A stretch of DNA of 64,000 bases, taken from Bradyrhizobium diazoefficiens. GTDB lineage: Bacteria; Pseudomonadota; Alphaproteobacteria; Rhizobiales; Xanthobacteraceae. Position 1 is the first letter of the stretch, and each line of letters opens with the position of its first letter. The notes below the pieces were generated by a model. The model searched no databases and was not told the DNA's origin. It was given only the letters and a program-made list of their open reading frames with translations. This document shows, piece after piece, positions 1-8,200 of this stretch. Where the stretch lies: assembly GCF_016616235.1 (NCBI RefSeq), contig NZ_CP067100.1, forward strand, positions 1,919,001 to 1,983,000. The letters are read 5' to 3'. Both the position numbers and the translations under genes were made by a program.

Positions 1-940
1 CGAACAGGACGACAAATCCGAGTTGTATGCTGTAGGTGAACATCAACGCCAGCATCAACGCCGACATGAGACCGTCGATCAAGCCCGTGATCAGTCCCTC
101 CGCGAGCATGTTGCGGATGGGCTCGATCGAGCCGAAGCGCGACACGATGTCGCCGATATGCCGCTTTTCGAAAAAGGAGAGTGGCAAACGCACCAGATGA
201 TGAAACAGCCGGGCGCCGATCTGAAAGCTCAACGTGTTCTGCAGAATAAGAATAATGAACGAGCGGGTCGCGGTCGACGCGACTTTGGTCAGGAGGAGGA
301 GCGCGAATCCAAGTCCGAGTACGAGCAGGAGATCGACGTCCCCTCTGGCGATCACCTCGTCGACTGTGAGCTGCATGTAGAAAGGGGCGGCGAGAATAAG
401 AATCTCGGTGACCACTGACAGGACTAATATTTGCATTAAGATATGAACGTTTCCGCTCATTCCGCTAAAGAATACCGAGAACGGTAATCGCACTCTTTCG
501 TCTGTGCGGCAGAACCCTTCGGTGGGTGAGAGCTCGAGCACGACTCCGGTGAGATGTCTCGATGCTTCGCTAATGGGAAACCATTTCTCGCCAGCCGCCG
601 GATCGTGCACCACGATCCCATTTTTCTTGTACGCTTTCAGGACAACGAAATGAGCCATGTCCCAGTGCAGGATAGCCGGGAGGCGCAATTGCCTGAGATG
701 GCCAAGCTCAATTCGCAGCGGCCGGCATGCGAGGCCCAGGTGAGCCGCTATCTCCATGAGGTCGCGGAGAGTGACACCTTTCAGGGATACTGGGTATCGA
801 CGCCGCAGGCTATTCATGTCGGTTCGATAGCCGTGATAGGACGCCACCATGGCAAGGCATGCCAGCCCGCATTCCGCCGCTTCTGTCTGCCTAACGAGCG
901 GGAGGAAGGCGCGCCCAGTGAAATTCAATAACCCCTGCAT
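1..940 (-). CDS. C39-peptidase ABC exporter, N-terminal part (cut by window edge)
   Basis: This gene runs off the left edge; about 313 residues are visible. The N-terminal domain is a peptidase C39 domain of the CvaB/RaxB type. The catalytic Cys lies in QTEAAECGLACLAMV (about residue 24), followed by an AHFVVL His motif and an HDPAAG Asp motif. Transmembrane helices of an ABC exporter follow (about residue 165 onward, for example the VLSVVTEILILAAPFYMQL stretch). Such proteins cleave a leader after a double-glycine-type site and export the peptide through the inner membrane. The start at 940 lies 5 bases after the stop of the HlyD gene, so the two are one operon, with the peptide gene at 2346-2543 upstream. 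The ATPase domain is outside the window. Confidence 0.88.
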   Translation of the reverse strand, partial: MQGLLNFTGRAFLPLVRQTEAAECGLACLAMVASYHGYRTDMNSLRRRYPVSLKGVTLRDLMEIAAHLGLACRPLRIELGHLRQLRLPAILHWDMAHFVVLKAYKKNGIVVHDPAAGEKWFPISEASRHLTGVVLELSPTEGFCRTDERVRLPFSVFFSGMSGNVHILMQILVLSVVTEILILAAPFYMQLTVDEVIARGDVDLLLVLGLGFALLLLTKVASTATRSFIILILQNTLSFQIGARLFHHLVRLPLSFFEKRHIGDIVSRFGSIEPIRNMLAEGLITGLIDGLMSALMLALMFTYSIQLGFVVLF

Positions 941-944
941 GCGG

Positions 945-2195
945 CTACATCCTTGCGCTAAATATCGGATCAAGCAGCCACCGCATTAGCGAGCGCTGCT
1001 CAAGAACGACATCGGCCTTAAGCAGCATGCCTGGCTGAAGCGGAATCTTGAGACCATAGGCATCGATGTCGGGCCTCGCGAGAGCCGCAGTCACGCGGTA
1101 AGCCGGCTCCTTGAGGGTAATCGGCCCGGTACTGTCGTTGCCGGTCAGGATCGTGTGAGAGACCTTTGTCACGCTGCCGCGGTAGGTGCCGAATTTCTGA
1201 TAGGGAAACGCATCGTAGAGCATCCTGACCTGCTGGCCGGGGCGCACGAAACCGAACGCGCGCGTCGGAAAGAACAGCTCAGCCTGCAAGGTCGCATCGA
1301 GCGGAACGATTTCCAGCTGCATATACTTTGGATCGGCGATCTGGCCGACGGTCGCCTGTACCGTCGACACGCGCCCGCTGGTCGGCGCTTTGATAATATA
1401 CGCTCGCCGTCCATTCACCTCGGCAACGCGCTGTTCGATCCAGGAAAGATCATTGCGCAGCACGCGAATCCTATCTCCCGCCACGATCGGAAGTTGCTCG
1501 AGTGTATGCCGGGCGTCGGCCAATTGAGTGCGTCGTGCGGTGATCTGCTGATCAAGGGACGCCACGTTCTGCTTTTGCTCCAGCGCGGCCTGCTCGCGTC
1601 GCTTCAGCTCGATGGTCGGCAAGGCCCCGCTCGCGGTCAACTTGGCGCCCGACGATACGAAACTCTCGGAGAGCTTCAGCCGATCGCTCTGGATCTCTCT
1701 CTGGTCCTCGAGCTGAGCAGTCTCTGCCTCAATCCCTTTGATCGTGGACGCGAGGCGATCGTGCTCCGAGGCGGTCCGGCGCTCTTCGGCAGCGATCTGT
1801 CGCTCGATGACATCGCGTTGTTGCGTCAGCGCTGCGAGGACTGCGGCATTGACGTCATCGCCGTTGGCGCTGATTTGGGCAGTGACCACGGTCAGGAGCG
1901 GGTCGCCCTCGGCAACCTCCTGCCCCTCCTTGACGTGTAGCTCCTTGATGAAACCCTGTTGTGGCACGAAAATCTTGGCCGTGCCGAAGGTCGGCGTTAG
2001 ATAGCCGGTTACGGTTTCCTTGCGCGCGTATTGAGCGATGGTGAGAAAACATAAGATGATTGTAACAAGCATCGCGAGAGACCAGCTGAGGATCGTGCTC
2101 GATATCGGCTGCAGCGATACGACCTCGCCCCAGCTGTGACGCTGATGCAGAAAGTCGATTGCTTCGTGGCGAAATAGAGCTGGCCGAGTCTCCAT
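945..2195 (-). CDS. HlyD-family secretion adaptor (RaxA/CvaA-like)
   Basis: A 416-residue periplasmic adaptor protein. It has a short cytoplasmic N-terminus, one transmembrane segment at about residues 30-55 (SWSLAMLVTIILCFLTIA), a split biotinyl/lipoyl-like domain (GFIKELHVKEGQEVAEGDPL near residue 90), a long coiled-coil hairpin (about 115-245) and a C-terminal beta-barrel domain. Adaptors of this family link an inner-membrane ABC exporter to an outer-membrane channel. It sits directly upstream of the C39-peptidase ABC gene (5-base gap) and downstream of a leader-peptide gene, so it most likely serves peptide export. A purine-rich AAGGTG site precedes ATG 2195. No TolC-like gene is in the window. 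Confidence 0.88.
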   Translation of the reverse strand: METRPALFRHEAIDFLHQRHSWGEVVSLQPISSTILSWSLAMLVTIILCFLTIAQYARKETVTGYLTPTFGTAKIFVPQQGFIKELHVKEGQEVAEGDPLLTVVTAQISANGDDVNAAVLAALTQQRDVIERQIAAEERRTASEHDRLASTIKGIEAETAQLEDQREIQSDRLKLSESFVSSGAKLTASGALPTIELKRREQAALEQKQNVASLDQQITARRTQLADARHTLEQLPIVAGDRIRVLRNDLSWIEQRVAEVNGRRAYIIKAPTSGRVSTVQATVGQIADPKYMQLEIVPLDATLQAELFFPTRAFGFVRPGQQVRMLYDAFPYQKFGTYRGSVTKVSHTILTGNDSTGPITLKEPAYRVTAALARPDIDAYGLKIPLQPGMLLKADVVLEQRSLMRWLLDPIFSARM

Positions 2196-2345
2196 CGACG
2201 CACCTTGCTAGGCTCTCATTCGTCAATTTATGGGGCTGCGCGTAAATATTGTTCCGCCGCAGCACGTCCGGATGGATACCGCACAATGCGGTGGAGAACC
2301 GCTTCCCGCTATCGAGAAGCGGCTCTCGCGCCAACATTCATTGCA

Positions 2346-2543
2346 TTAGGCGTTATCGGAACTGTTCGATTGGATGCCCGCAAGCCCAGCAACGTTCACC
2401 TGCACGGTATCGAAGCTGAGAACGTTGATCGAGCCGTTGCCATTGCGGTCGCCGCCGCTGCATCCGCAGCTGCCGCTACCGGCTGCTACGAGGTCGAGTT
2501 CCTCATCGGTTAGTTCGACAGGGGTCGCAAATTCTTCCATCAT
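2346..2543 (-). CDS. Small double-glycine-leader peptide, candidate bacteriocin or RiPP precursor
   Basis: A 65-residue peptide. The N-terminal part carries the motif ELTDEELDLVAAG at about residues 10-22, which resembles leaders cut by C39-peptidase exporters after Gly-Gly/Ala-Gly sites. The remaining ~43 residues would be the core. It starts SGSCGCSGG, is rich in Gly, Asn and Ser, and contains a DRNGNGSI stretch resembling a calcium-binding loop. An excellent AAGGAGAG ribosome site lies 5-6 bases before ATG 2543 (a second ATG follows at once). The adaptor and the C39 exporter lie downstream on the same strand, 150 bases away. No modification enzyme is visible nearby. The peptide's activity is unknown; export by the neighbours is inference. 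Confidence 0.7.
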   Translation of the reverse strand: MMEEFATPVELTDEELDLVAAGSGSCGCSGGDRNGNGSINVLSFDTVQVNVAGLAGIQSNSSDNA

Positions 2544-2637
2544 GTTGCTCTCCTTGGATGTAAGTGGCGCGATGTTGCTATAAGTGCTGCCACGCTACGA
2601 ATAGTCGGCAGCCGCAAATCTGGATGCACTGTCGCGG
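2541..2637 (-). repeat. Upstream region of peptide gene, copy A of a duplication
   Basis: The bases just upstream of the peptide gene start match those at 3468-3560 upstream of a second, decayed peptide locus. Both contain the ribosome site and start, and a shared block (GCATCCAGATT followed by a C/G-rich stretch, minus strand) about 60-75 bases upstream. The pair marks an ancient local duplication; the shared block may be promoter DNA. Bases 2638-2835 hold no gene I can support. Confidence 0.55.
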
Positions 2638-2835
2638 AAATTTCTGTGAGGCATGGGATGACGCTTACCATTCATTCGAGCACGCTTCATCCACGCTTCA
2701 TCGCGAAAAGATCCCGAGCAAGTCACGCCTTATTCTATTCTTGTCGATCAAGTGGGTGGCATGGCGCCACCGCGCAGGATCCCAATCAGCATCTCGTTTT
2801 GCAGCTGATGCCGAATTCCCGTTTCGAAAACGGTC

Positions 2836-2880
2836 GGCCGGTCGTCGATCGGTGCTGCCATTGCCCAGTTGACCAGCTAC
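2836..2880 (-). repeat. 45-bp element, copy A (paired with 3687-3732)
   Basis: This 45-base stretch matches 3687-3732 with about 38 identities and one indel. Each copy lies 220-295 bases upstream of a peptide start. On the minus strand both can be read as part of a short peptide ending ...VAGQLxxGSTDRR, which weakly resembles the VAAG leader end of the intact peptide. It could be a leftover leader gene or a regulatory element. Bases 2881-3259 hold no gene I can support. Confidence 0.5.
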
Positions 2881-3259
2881 GAGCTCAAGCTGGGTTAATC
2901 ATGCGTATCTAGCTCGTTCTAATGGGCGCATTGCTGACTTGGAGTCTTTGCCCGCCGTTGAAGCATGCGAAGAGACCAGTCATTGGGAAGACACCAATCA
3001 TTGGAATGTCCAACATTGCCGATGGTTTGCCTGTACTATCCACCAATCCGTTCGGCTTCGGAGCGGACCCAGGCTCGGCGCTCCAACACTCAACTCAGGA
3101 CTCGGAGGGCGTCGCTCCGAGCCGTGTATTGTTGTGTCGGACCACGGTCCGCGAGAGCTTTCACCCATCGAACGCCCGTAGCGCCGCCTTCGAATTGGAG
3201 CGATACGACGTAGCCATCCTGCAGCACCAACTTCGGACCAGTGGCCTTCATGATCTTCC

Positions 3260-3470
3260 TCATGAACTGCTCGGGCCAATGATGGAGCCCTCTGCGACGA
3301 CAGGTCCTGCTATCGGCACAATCGTGAGCCAATAGTAGACAGCGCCCGCTTCCTCTCCGCCGATAATGATCGTACCGTCGCCGCTCAGTTCATCGATGGT
3401 ATCTTCGTGCAGGTCCATTTGCTCAACCCTCAAGAAGGCGAAGCGCGCTGCCGACGGGCTGTTCCTGCAT
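3260..3470 (-). pseudogene. Decayed paralogue of the leader-peptide gene
   Basis: The context around 3470 repeats that of the intact peptide gene: an AAGGAGAG ribosome site and an ATG. The reading frame from 3470 stops after 15 codons at 3423. Four bases later a second frame opens (ATG 3418 to stop 3260, 52 residues) with DELSGDGTIIIGG near its start, a possible double-glycine leader, followed by a hydrophobic tail (AVYYWLTIVPIAGPVV). Either one base was lost or gained in a single original gene, or the second frame is a small functional peptide coupled to an upstream mini-ORF. The shorter ORF is shown by the sequence; the pseudogene reading is inference. Confidence 0.4.
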
Positions 3471-3560
3471 GTTACTCTCCTTGTGTGTTGATGGCGTCGT
3501 AAGTAACAGCCGCCATCCCTCTCTATTCGGAAGCCGGCAATCTGGATGCAGCGTCGCTCG
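3468..3560 (-). repeat. Upstream region of decayed peptide locus, copy B
   Basis: Partner of 2541-2637. The ribosome site, start codon and the GCATCCAGATT block are conserved while the rest has drifted. Confidence 0.5.
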
Positions 3561-3604
3561 AATTGTGCCGATCAGGAATGACGGCGCCGGTCATTGATAC
3601 CGCT

Positions 3605-3621
3605 CGACCTCCAGGAGGTCG
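3605..3621. promoter_or_regulatory. Perfect 8-1-8 palindrome, operator-like
   Basis: The 17-base sequence CGACCTCCAGGAGGTCG has 8-base arms around one central A. It lies between the minus-strand peptide locus (start 3470) and the plus-strand ECF sigma gene (start near 3932), where a regulator of either could bind. No partner copy was seen near the intact peptide gene. The rest of 3622-3931 becomes AT-rich toward 3780-3870 and probably holds the sigma-gene promoter. Confidence 0.3.
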
Positions 3622-3686
3622 CAATCAAGCTCGCCGCGAGCGCATGCGGGGCAACGGGCCGTCAATTTCCCGATGCGAAATCTGCT

Positions 3687-3732
3687 GGCCGGATCGTCTA
3701 TCGGTGCTGCCCTTGCTGAGTTGACCAGCTAC
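3687..3732 (-). repeat. 46-bp element, copy B (paired with 2836-2880)
   Basis: Partner of 2836-2880. The sequences GGTGCTGCC and GTTGACCAGCTAC are conserved in both copies. Confidence 0.5.
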
Positions 3733-3931
3733 ATAATTCGTGATGGCGGAGATCGGAAAATTTTTTCGACAGGTTTGGGAACGAACTCGATTGTGCTGGC
3801 TTGCTTCACCACTCGCGCTCGCATTTTTCGTTTTTATTTAAATTATTTAATTATTTGAATTTGTGTCACTGGTTAAATGTGGGTCACTGATATGCCCTGC
3901 GCGGGATAATTTGTTCCTGCAGAGGATAAGA

Positions 3932-4579
3932 GTGGCCGCGTTGCCACAGGTCGCTGCGACCATGCCCCATCAAGGCGCCAGTCTTACAAAAGCAGAGTCT
4001 CACTGCGACACAGCGCAGGATGAGATAAATTTTGATTGCAAGACGACTCTCAACTATGAGACGGCGCTGCTCGAGTGCGCATCCGGATCACAGTCGGCCG
4101 TCGGCGAGATCTACGTCCGGGAGAAGGCGCAGTTGCGCGCGATGGCGCACCGCATCCTCCACGACGGGTCGCGGGCGGAGGACGTCATCCACGATGCATT
4201 CGCGCAGATTCTCCGATATGCCAAAAACTTCGATCCTGCACGCGGATCGGCCCGGGGCTGGATCTACGCGATCGTCCGTAACACGGCGTTCAAGATGCAG
4301 GCGAACGCCAAGCGCGAAGTCACGCTCCAGGACGACACTCTGAACGCCATCTCTGCGCGGGAACAGTCTGTTCCGAACCCCGAGTCCGGCATCCCGGACA
4401 GCATGACCCTCCGCACCATGCTCGATCAACTTGAGCCAAAGCGCCGCGCGAGCCTGCTTCTGGCGATCGTCGACGGCCACACGCACGAGGAGATCGCCGA
4501 ATACCTCCGGGTTCCGGTCGGAACCGTCAAGGCGTGGATCCGCAGAGAGCTCGTGGCCATGCGTCGGCAACTCGAATGA
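3932..4579 (+). CDS. ECF-type RNA polymerase sigma factor
   Basis: About 215 residues. Region sigma-2 lies at about residues 65-135, with the typical GSRAEDVIHDAFAQI and GSARGWIYAIVRNTA motifs. Region sigma-4 lies at the C-terminus, with a helix-turn-helix (HTHEEIAEYLRVPVGTVKAW). ECF factors direct RNA polymerase to a small regulon and are usually held by an anti-sigma factor. I chose the GTG at 3932 because AGAGGA lies 5 bases before it. A longer GTG start (3863) has no ribosome site; ATG 3962 is also possible. The next gene (4696) is not a recognisable anti-sigma factor. All genes to 12183 follow on the same strand, so this factor may control the export locus. That link is inference. Confidence 0.85.
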   Translation: MAALPQVAATMPHQGASLTKAESHCDTAQDEINFDCKTTLNYETALLECASGSQSAVGEIYVREKAQLRAMAHRILHDGSRAEDVIHDAFAQILRYAKNFDPARGSARGWIYAIVRNTAFKMQANAKREVTLQDDTLNAISAREQSVPNPESGIPDSMTLRTMLDQLEPKRRASLLLAIVDGHTHEEIAEYLRVPVGTVKAWIRRELVAMRRQLE

Positions 4580-4695
4580 GGCGTAAAGTTATTTTTCGCC
4601 GCTGCATCCATCGGCGTGCGTCGGCGACAGTAGGAGTGACGGCGGGGTGATCGGCGGCATGCGCCCGCCGCAAATCGAAAGCCGGGAGCGAAACC

Positions 4696-5193
4696 ATGTC
4701 TATCCTGAGCAGCGTTGCGAGCATTCTCGAGCTAATGAAGATTCCAGGACTCGGCGGCCAGCGCGAGGCATCCGAGCCAACCGAGCCCGACCACAGCAGG
4801 CACTCCAAGTGGGATGACGACGACAGAGGGCGCGGCGACTACTCGAAAGACGGGGACAAGAACGACTATTCCAGGCTTAGCGGAAAGTACGATTATTCAA
4901 AGTACGACTGTACGAAGCAGGGCGAGGACGACGCCTCGAAAGACGGCAGGGGCGACAGCTATCATAACCCGGGTGAAGCGCTGGCCAAGTTCGACTTCTC
5001 ACAGGGCGATTTCTCACGGGACGATTTCGGCTCGCACGGTCCAGATCATTCGGGTGACATCCAGTGCGCGCTCGCTTCGATGTCGTCCGACGATGCGCTC
5101 GAATACGCGATCGGCCAGATGGGCCCGGCGGACCACTTCGACGTAGGGCATTTCGAGGGGCCGGCGGACACCTCGCACGACACGGACGCCTGA
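4696..5193 (+). CDS. Acidic low-complexity protein with DYSK-like repeats
   Basis: A 165-residue protein I do not recognise. Its middle part (about residues 30-115) is very rich in Asp, Lys, Ser, Tyr and Gly, with repeated short units such as DYSK, DYSR, KYDYSKYD, FDFSQGDFSRDDF. The N-terminus (MSILSSVASILELMKIPGLG) is a possible amphipathic helix; the C-terminal 50 residues are less repetitive (MSSDDALEYAIGQMG). There is no signal peptide or membrane segment. A GGGAG site precedes the ATG. It lies between an ECF sigma gene and a giant repeat-protein gene on the same strand, 75 bases before the latter, so it may be a second export substrate, a chaperone or a regulator. None of these is shown by the sequence. 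Confidence 0.7.
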   Translation: MSILSSVASILELMKIPGLGGQREASEPTEPDHSRHSKWDDDDRGRGDYSKDGDKNDYSRLSGKYDYSKYDCTKQGEDDASKDGRGDSYHNPGEALAKFDFSQGDFSRDDFGSHGPDHSGDIQCALASMSSDDALEYAIGQMGPADHFDVGHFEGPADTSHDTDA

Positions 5194-5268
5194 TGCGCCG
5201 AAAGGGTTCGCCCGGTGAATGCTGCCAGGTGAGAGTTGTTGAGTGGAACGAGATGAAAGGCGGCGGTC

Positions 5269-8200
5269 ATGAACGAAGTAGAAAAACGCGAACTGTTCGA
5301 ACAAGAGCGGAAGATCTTCGAAGCTGGGGCGCAACGTGTGGAAAAGCGAACCGGTTCTTTCAGTTTCTTGACCTGGCCGTTCTTCGTTGCCATTGCCCCG
5401 TTGATCGCCAACGAAGAATCTCTTGCTGCAACGTTCAAATTCGAAGCAGCCGAACAGGAAGACGCGAAAGCCGCGCAGGCAGGCGCCGCTCCGCAGGCGA
5501 CGTATGACCAGTCGCCGGCAATTGATCCCTCTAGAGCGGACGCAGAGGCTGTGACAGCCAAGAGGCCAACCGCCTCGTCGGGGGAGGCGCATGCGGCCCA
5601 GTTCGATCCGACCCGGCTTCTGACGCAGCCGCATGAAGACGTGCCCAAGCCGAGCACCGCCCGCAGCGAAGCTGTCGTCGGCGCAGAGGATAGAGGCGAC
5701 GGAGGCGGCGATGATGCCGATTTCCGCCATCATGACGCTCACACCTCAATTGACGATGAATCCGCCAACTCGCTGTCAGCGGCTTCCCACCTCGGAAGCA
5801 GTCAACTGCTGGGTGGGTCAACGCTCGAAACCGTTCAGTCTAATGTGCTTGGCGACTCGTTCAGCCCGTCGGTCGTCGGCTCCTCCCCCCTGCTTGGAAC
5901 GATCGGAAGTCCTGGCAATGACGTAGCGAGCACGGTCGCGCCGGTCGAGACGGCGGTGCCGCCGGTGCTCACGACGGCGACCGATACCGTGAGCACGCTG
6001 AGCCACGACGTAGCGAGCACGATCGCGCCGGTCGAGGCGGCGGTGCCGCCGGTGCTCACGACCGCGACTGACACCATCGGAACGCTGGGCCATGATGTAG
6101 CGAGCACGGTCGCGCGGGTCGAGACGGCGGTGTCGCCGGTGCTCACGACCGCGACCGTGAGCACGCTGAGCCGCGTGAGCACGCTGAGCCACGACGTAGC
6201 GAGCACGGTCGCGCCGGTCGAGACGGCGGTGCCGCCGGTGCTCACGACGGCGACCGATACCGTGAGCACGCTGAGCCACGACGTAGCGAGCACGATCGCG
6301 CCGGTCGAGGCGGCGGTGCCGCCGGTGCTCACGACCGCGACTGACACCATCGGAACGCTGGGCCATGATGTAGCGAGCACGGTCGCGCGGGTCGAGACGG
6401 CGGTGTCGCCGGTGCTCACGACCGCGACCGTGAGCACGCTGAGCCACGACGTAGCGAGCACGGTCGCGCCGGTCGAGACGGCGGTGCCGCCGGTGCTCAC
6501 GACGGCGACCGATATCGTGAGCACGCTGAGCCACGACGTAGCGAGCACGATCGCGCCGGTCGAGACGGCGGTGCCGCCGGTGCTCACGACCGCGACCGAT
6601 ACCGTGAGCACGCTGAGCCACGACGTAGCGAGCACGATCGCGCCGGTCGAGACGGCGGTGCCACCGGTGCTCACGACGGCGACCGATACCGTGAGCACGC
6701 TGAGCCACGACGTAGCGAGCACGATCGCGCCGGTCGAGGCGGCGGTGCCGCCGGTGCTCACGACGGCGAGCGATACCGTGAGCACGCTGAGCCACGACGT
6801 GGCGAGCACGGTCGCGCCGGTCGAGACGGCGGTGTCGCCGGTGCTCACGACCGCGACCGATACCGTGAGCACGCTGAGCCACGACGTAGCCAGCACGATC
6901 GCGCCGGTCGAGGCGGCGGTGCCGCCGGTGCTCCCGGCGGCGACGGATACCGTGAGCACGCTGAGCCACGACGTAGCGAGCGCGATTGCGCCGGTCGAGG
7001 CGACCGTGCCGCCGGTGCTCACGACGGTGACGGATACCGTGAGCACGCTGGGTCACGACATAGCGAGCACGATCGCGCCGGTCGAGGCGGCGGTGCCGCC
7101 GGTGCTCCCGGCGGCGACGGATACCGTGAGCACGCTGAGCCATGAGGTGGCCAGCGCGATCGCACCGGTCGAGGCGGCCGTGCCACCAATGCTCACGACC
7201 GCGACCGACAGCATCGGCATGCTGAGCCATGATCTAGCGAGCACGGTCGGGCCCGCCACTGGCAGCACTGGGAGCGGTGACATTGCGCAACCACGCAATG
7301 TGGCCAGCGACACTCTTGCGAGTGCGGTGCGGGCCGTTGGCGCGGCCGAGCCGGTGCTCACGGCGGCAACGGCCGCTGTGAGCCATCCGACCAGCGACGG
7401 GTCACATCCGGCCGACACCGAAAACGTGGCGAGCGACACTCTTCCGAGTGCGGGGCCGGCCGCTGACGCGGCCGAGCCGGTGCTCACCGCGGCAACGGCC
7501 GCTGTGAGCCATCCGACCAGCGACGGGTCACATCCGGCCGACATCGGAAACGTGGCGAGCGACACTCTTCCGAGTGCGGGGCCGGCCGTTGACACGGCCG
7601 AGCCGGTGCTCACCGCGGCAACGGCCGCTGTGAGCCATCCGACCAGCGACGGGTCACATCCGGCCGACACTGCAAACGTGGCCAGCGATGCTCTTCCGAA
7701 GGCGTTGCCGGCCGTTGATACGGCCGAGCCAGTGCTCACCACGAGCGCTACCTCCTCGAGCAATTCAACTGGCGACGGGGCACATCCGGCCGACATCGGA
7801 AACGTGGCGAGCGACGGGCTTGCGAGTGCGGCGCCGGCCGTTGACACGGCCGAGCCGGTGCTCACCGCGGCAACGGCCGCTGTGAGCCATCCGGCCAGCG
7901 ACGGGTCACATCCAGTCGACACCGGAAATGTGGCCAGCGATGCTCTTCCGAACGCGTCGCCGGCCGTTGATGCGGCCGAGCCAGTGCTCACCACGAGCGC
8001 TACCTCCTCGAGCAATTCAGCCGGCGACGGGTCACATCCGGCCGACACCGGAAATGTGGCCAGCGATGCTCTTCCGAACGCGTCGCCGACCGTTGATGCG
8101 GCCGAGCCAGTGCTCACCACGAGCGCTACCTCCTCGAGCAATTCAGCCGGCGACGGGTCACATCCGGCCGACACTGGAAACGTGGCCAGCGATGCTCTTC

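Noticed and set aside
23..931. Two plus-strand frames at the left edge (23-418 and 554-931)
   Set aside because: The minus strand encodes a full C39 peptidase domain with its catalytic residues across the same bases.
5818..7230. Long minus-strand frames over the repeat arrays
   Set aside because: The repeats keep all frames open because their unit lengths (87 and 126 bases) are multiples of three. Only the plus frame fits the flanking unique sequence, a ribosome site and operon spacing.
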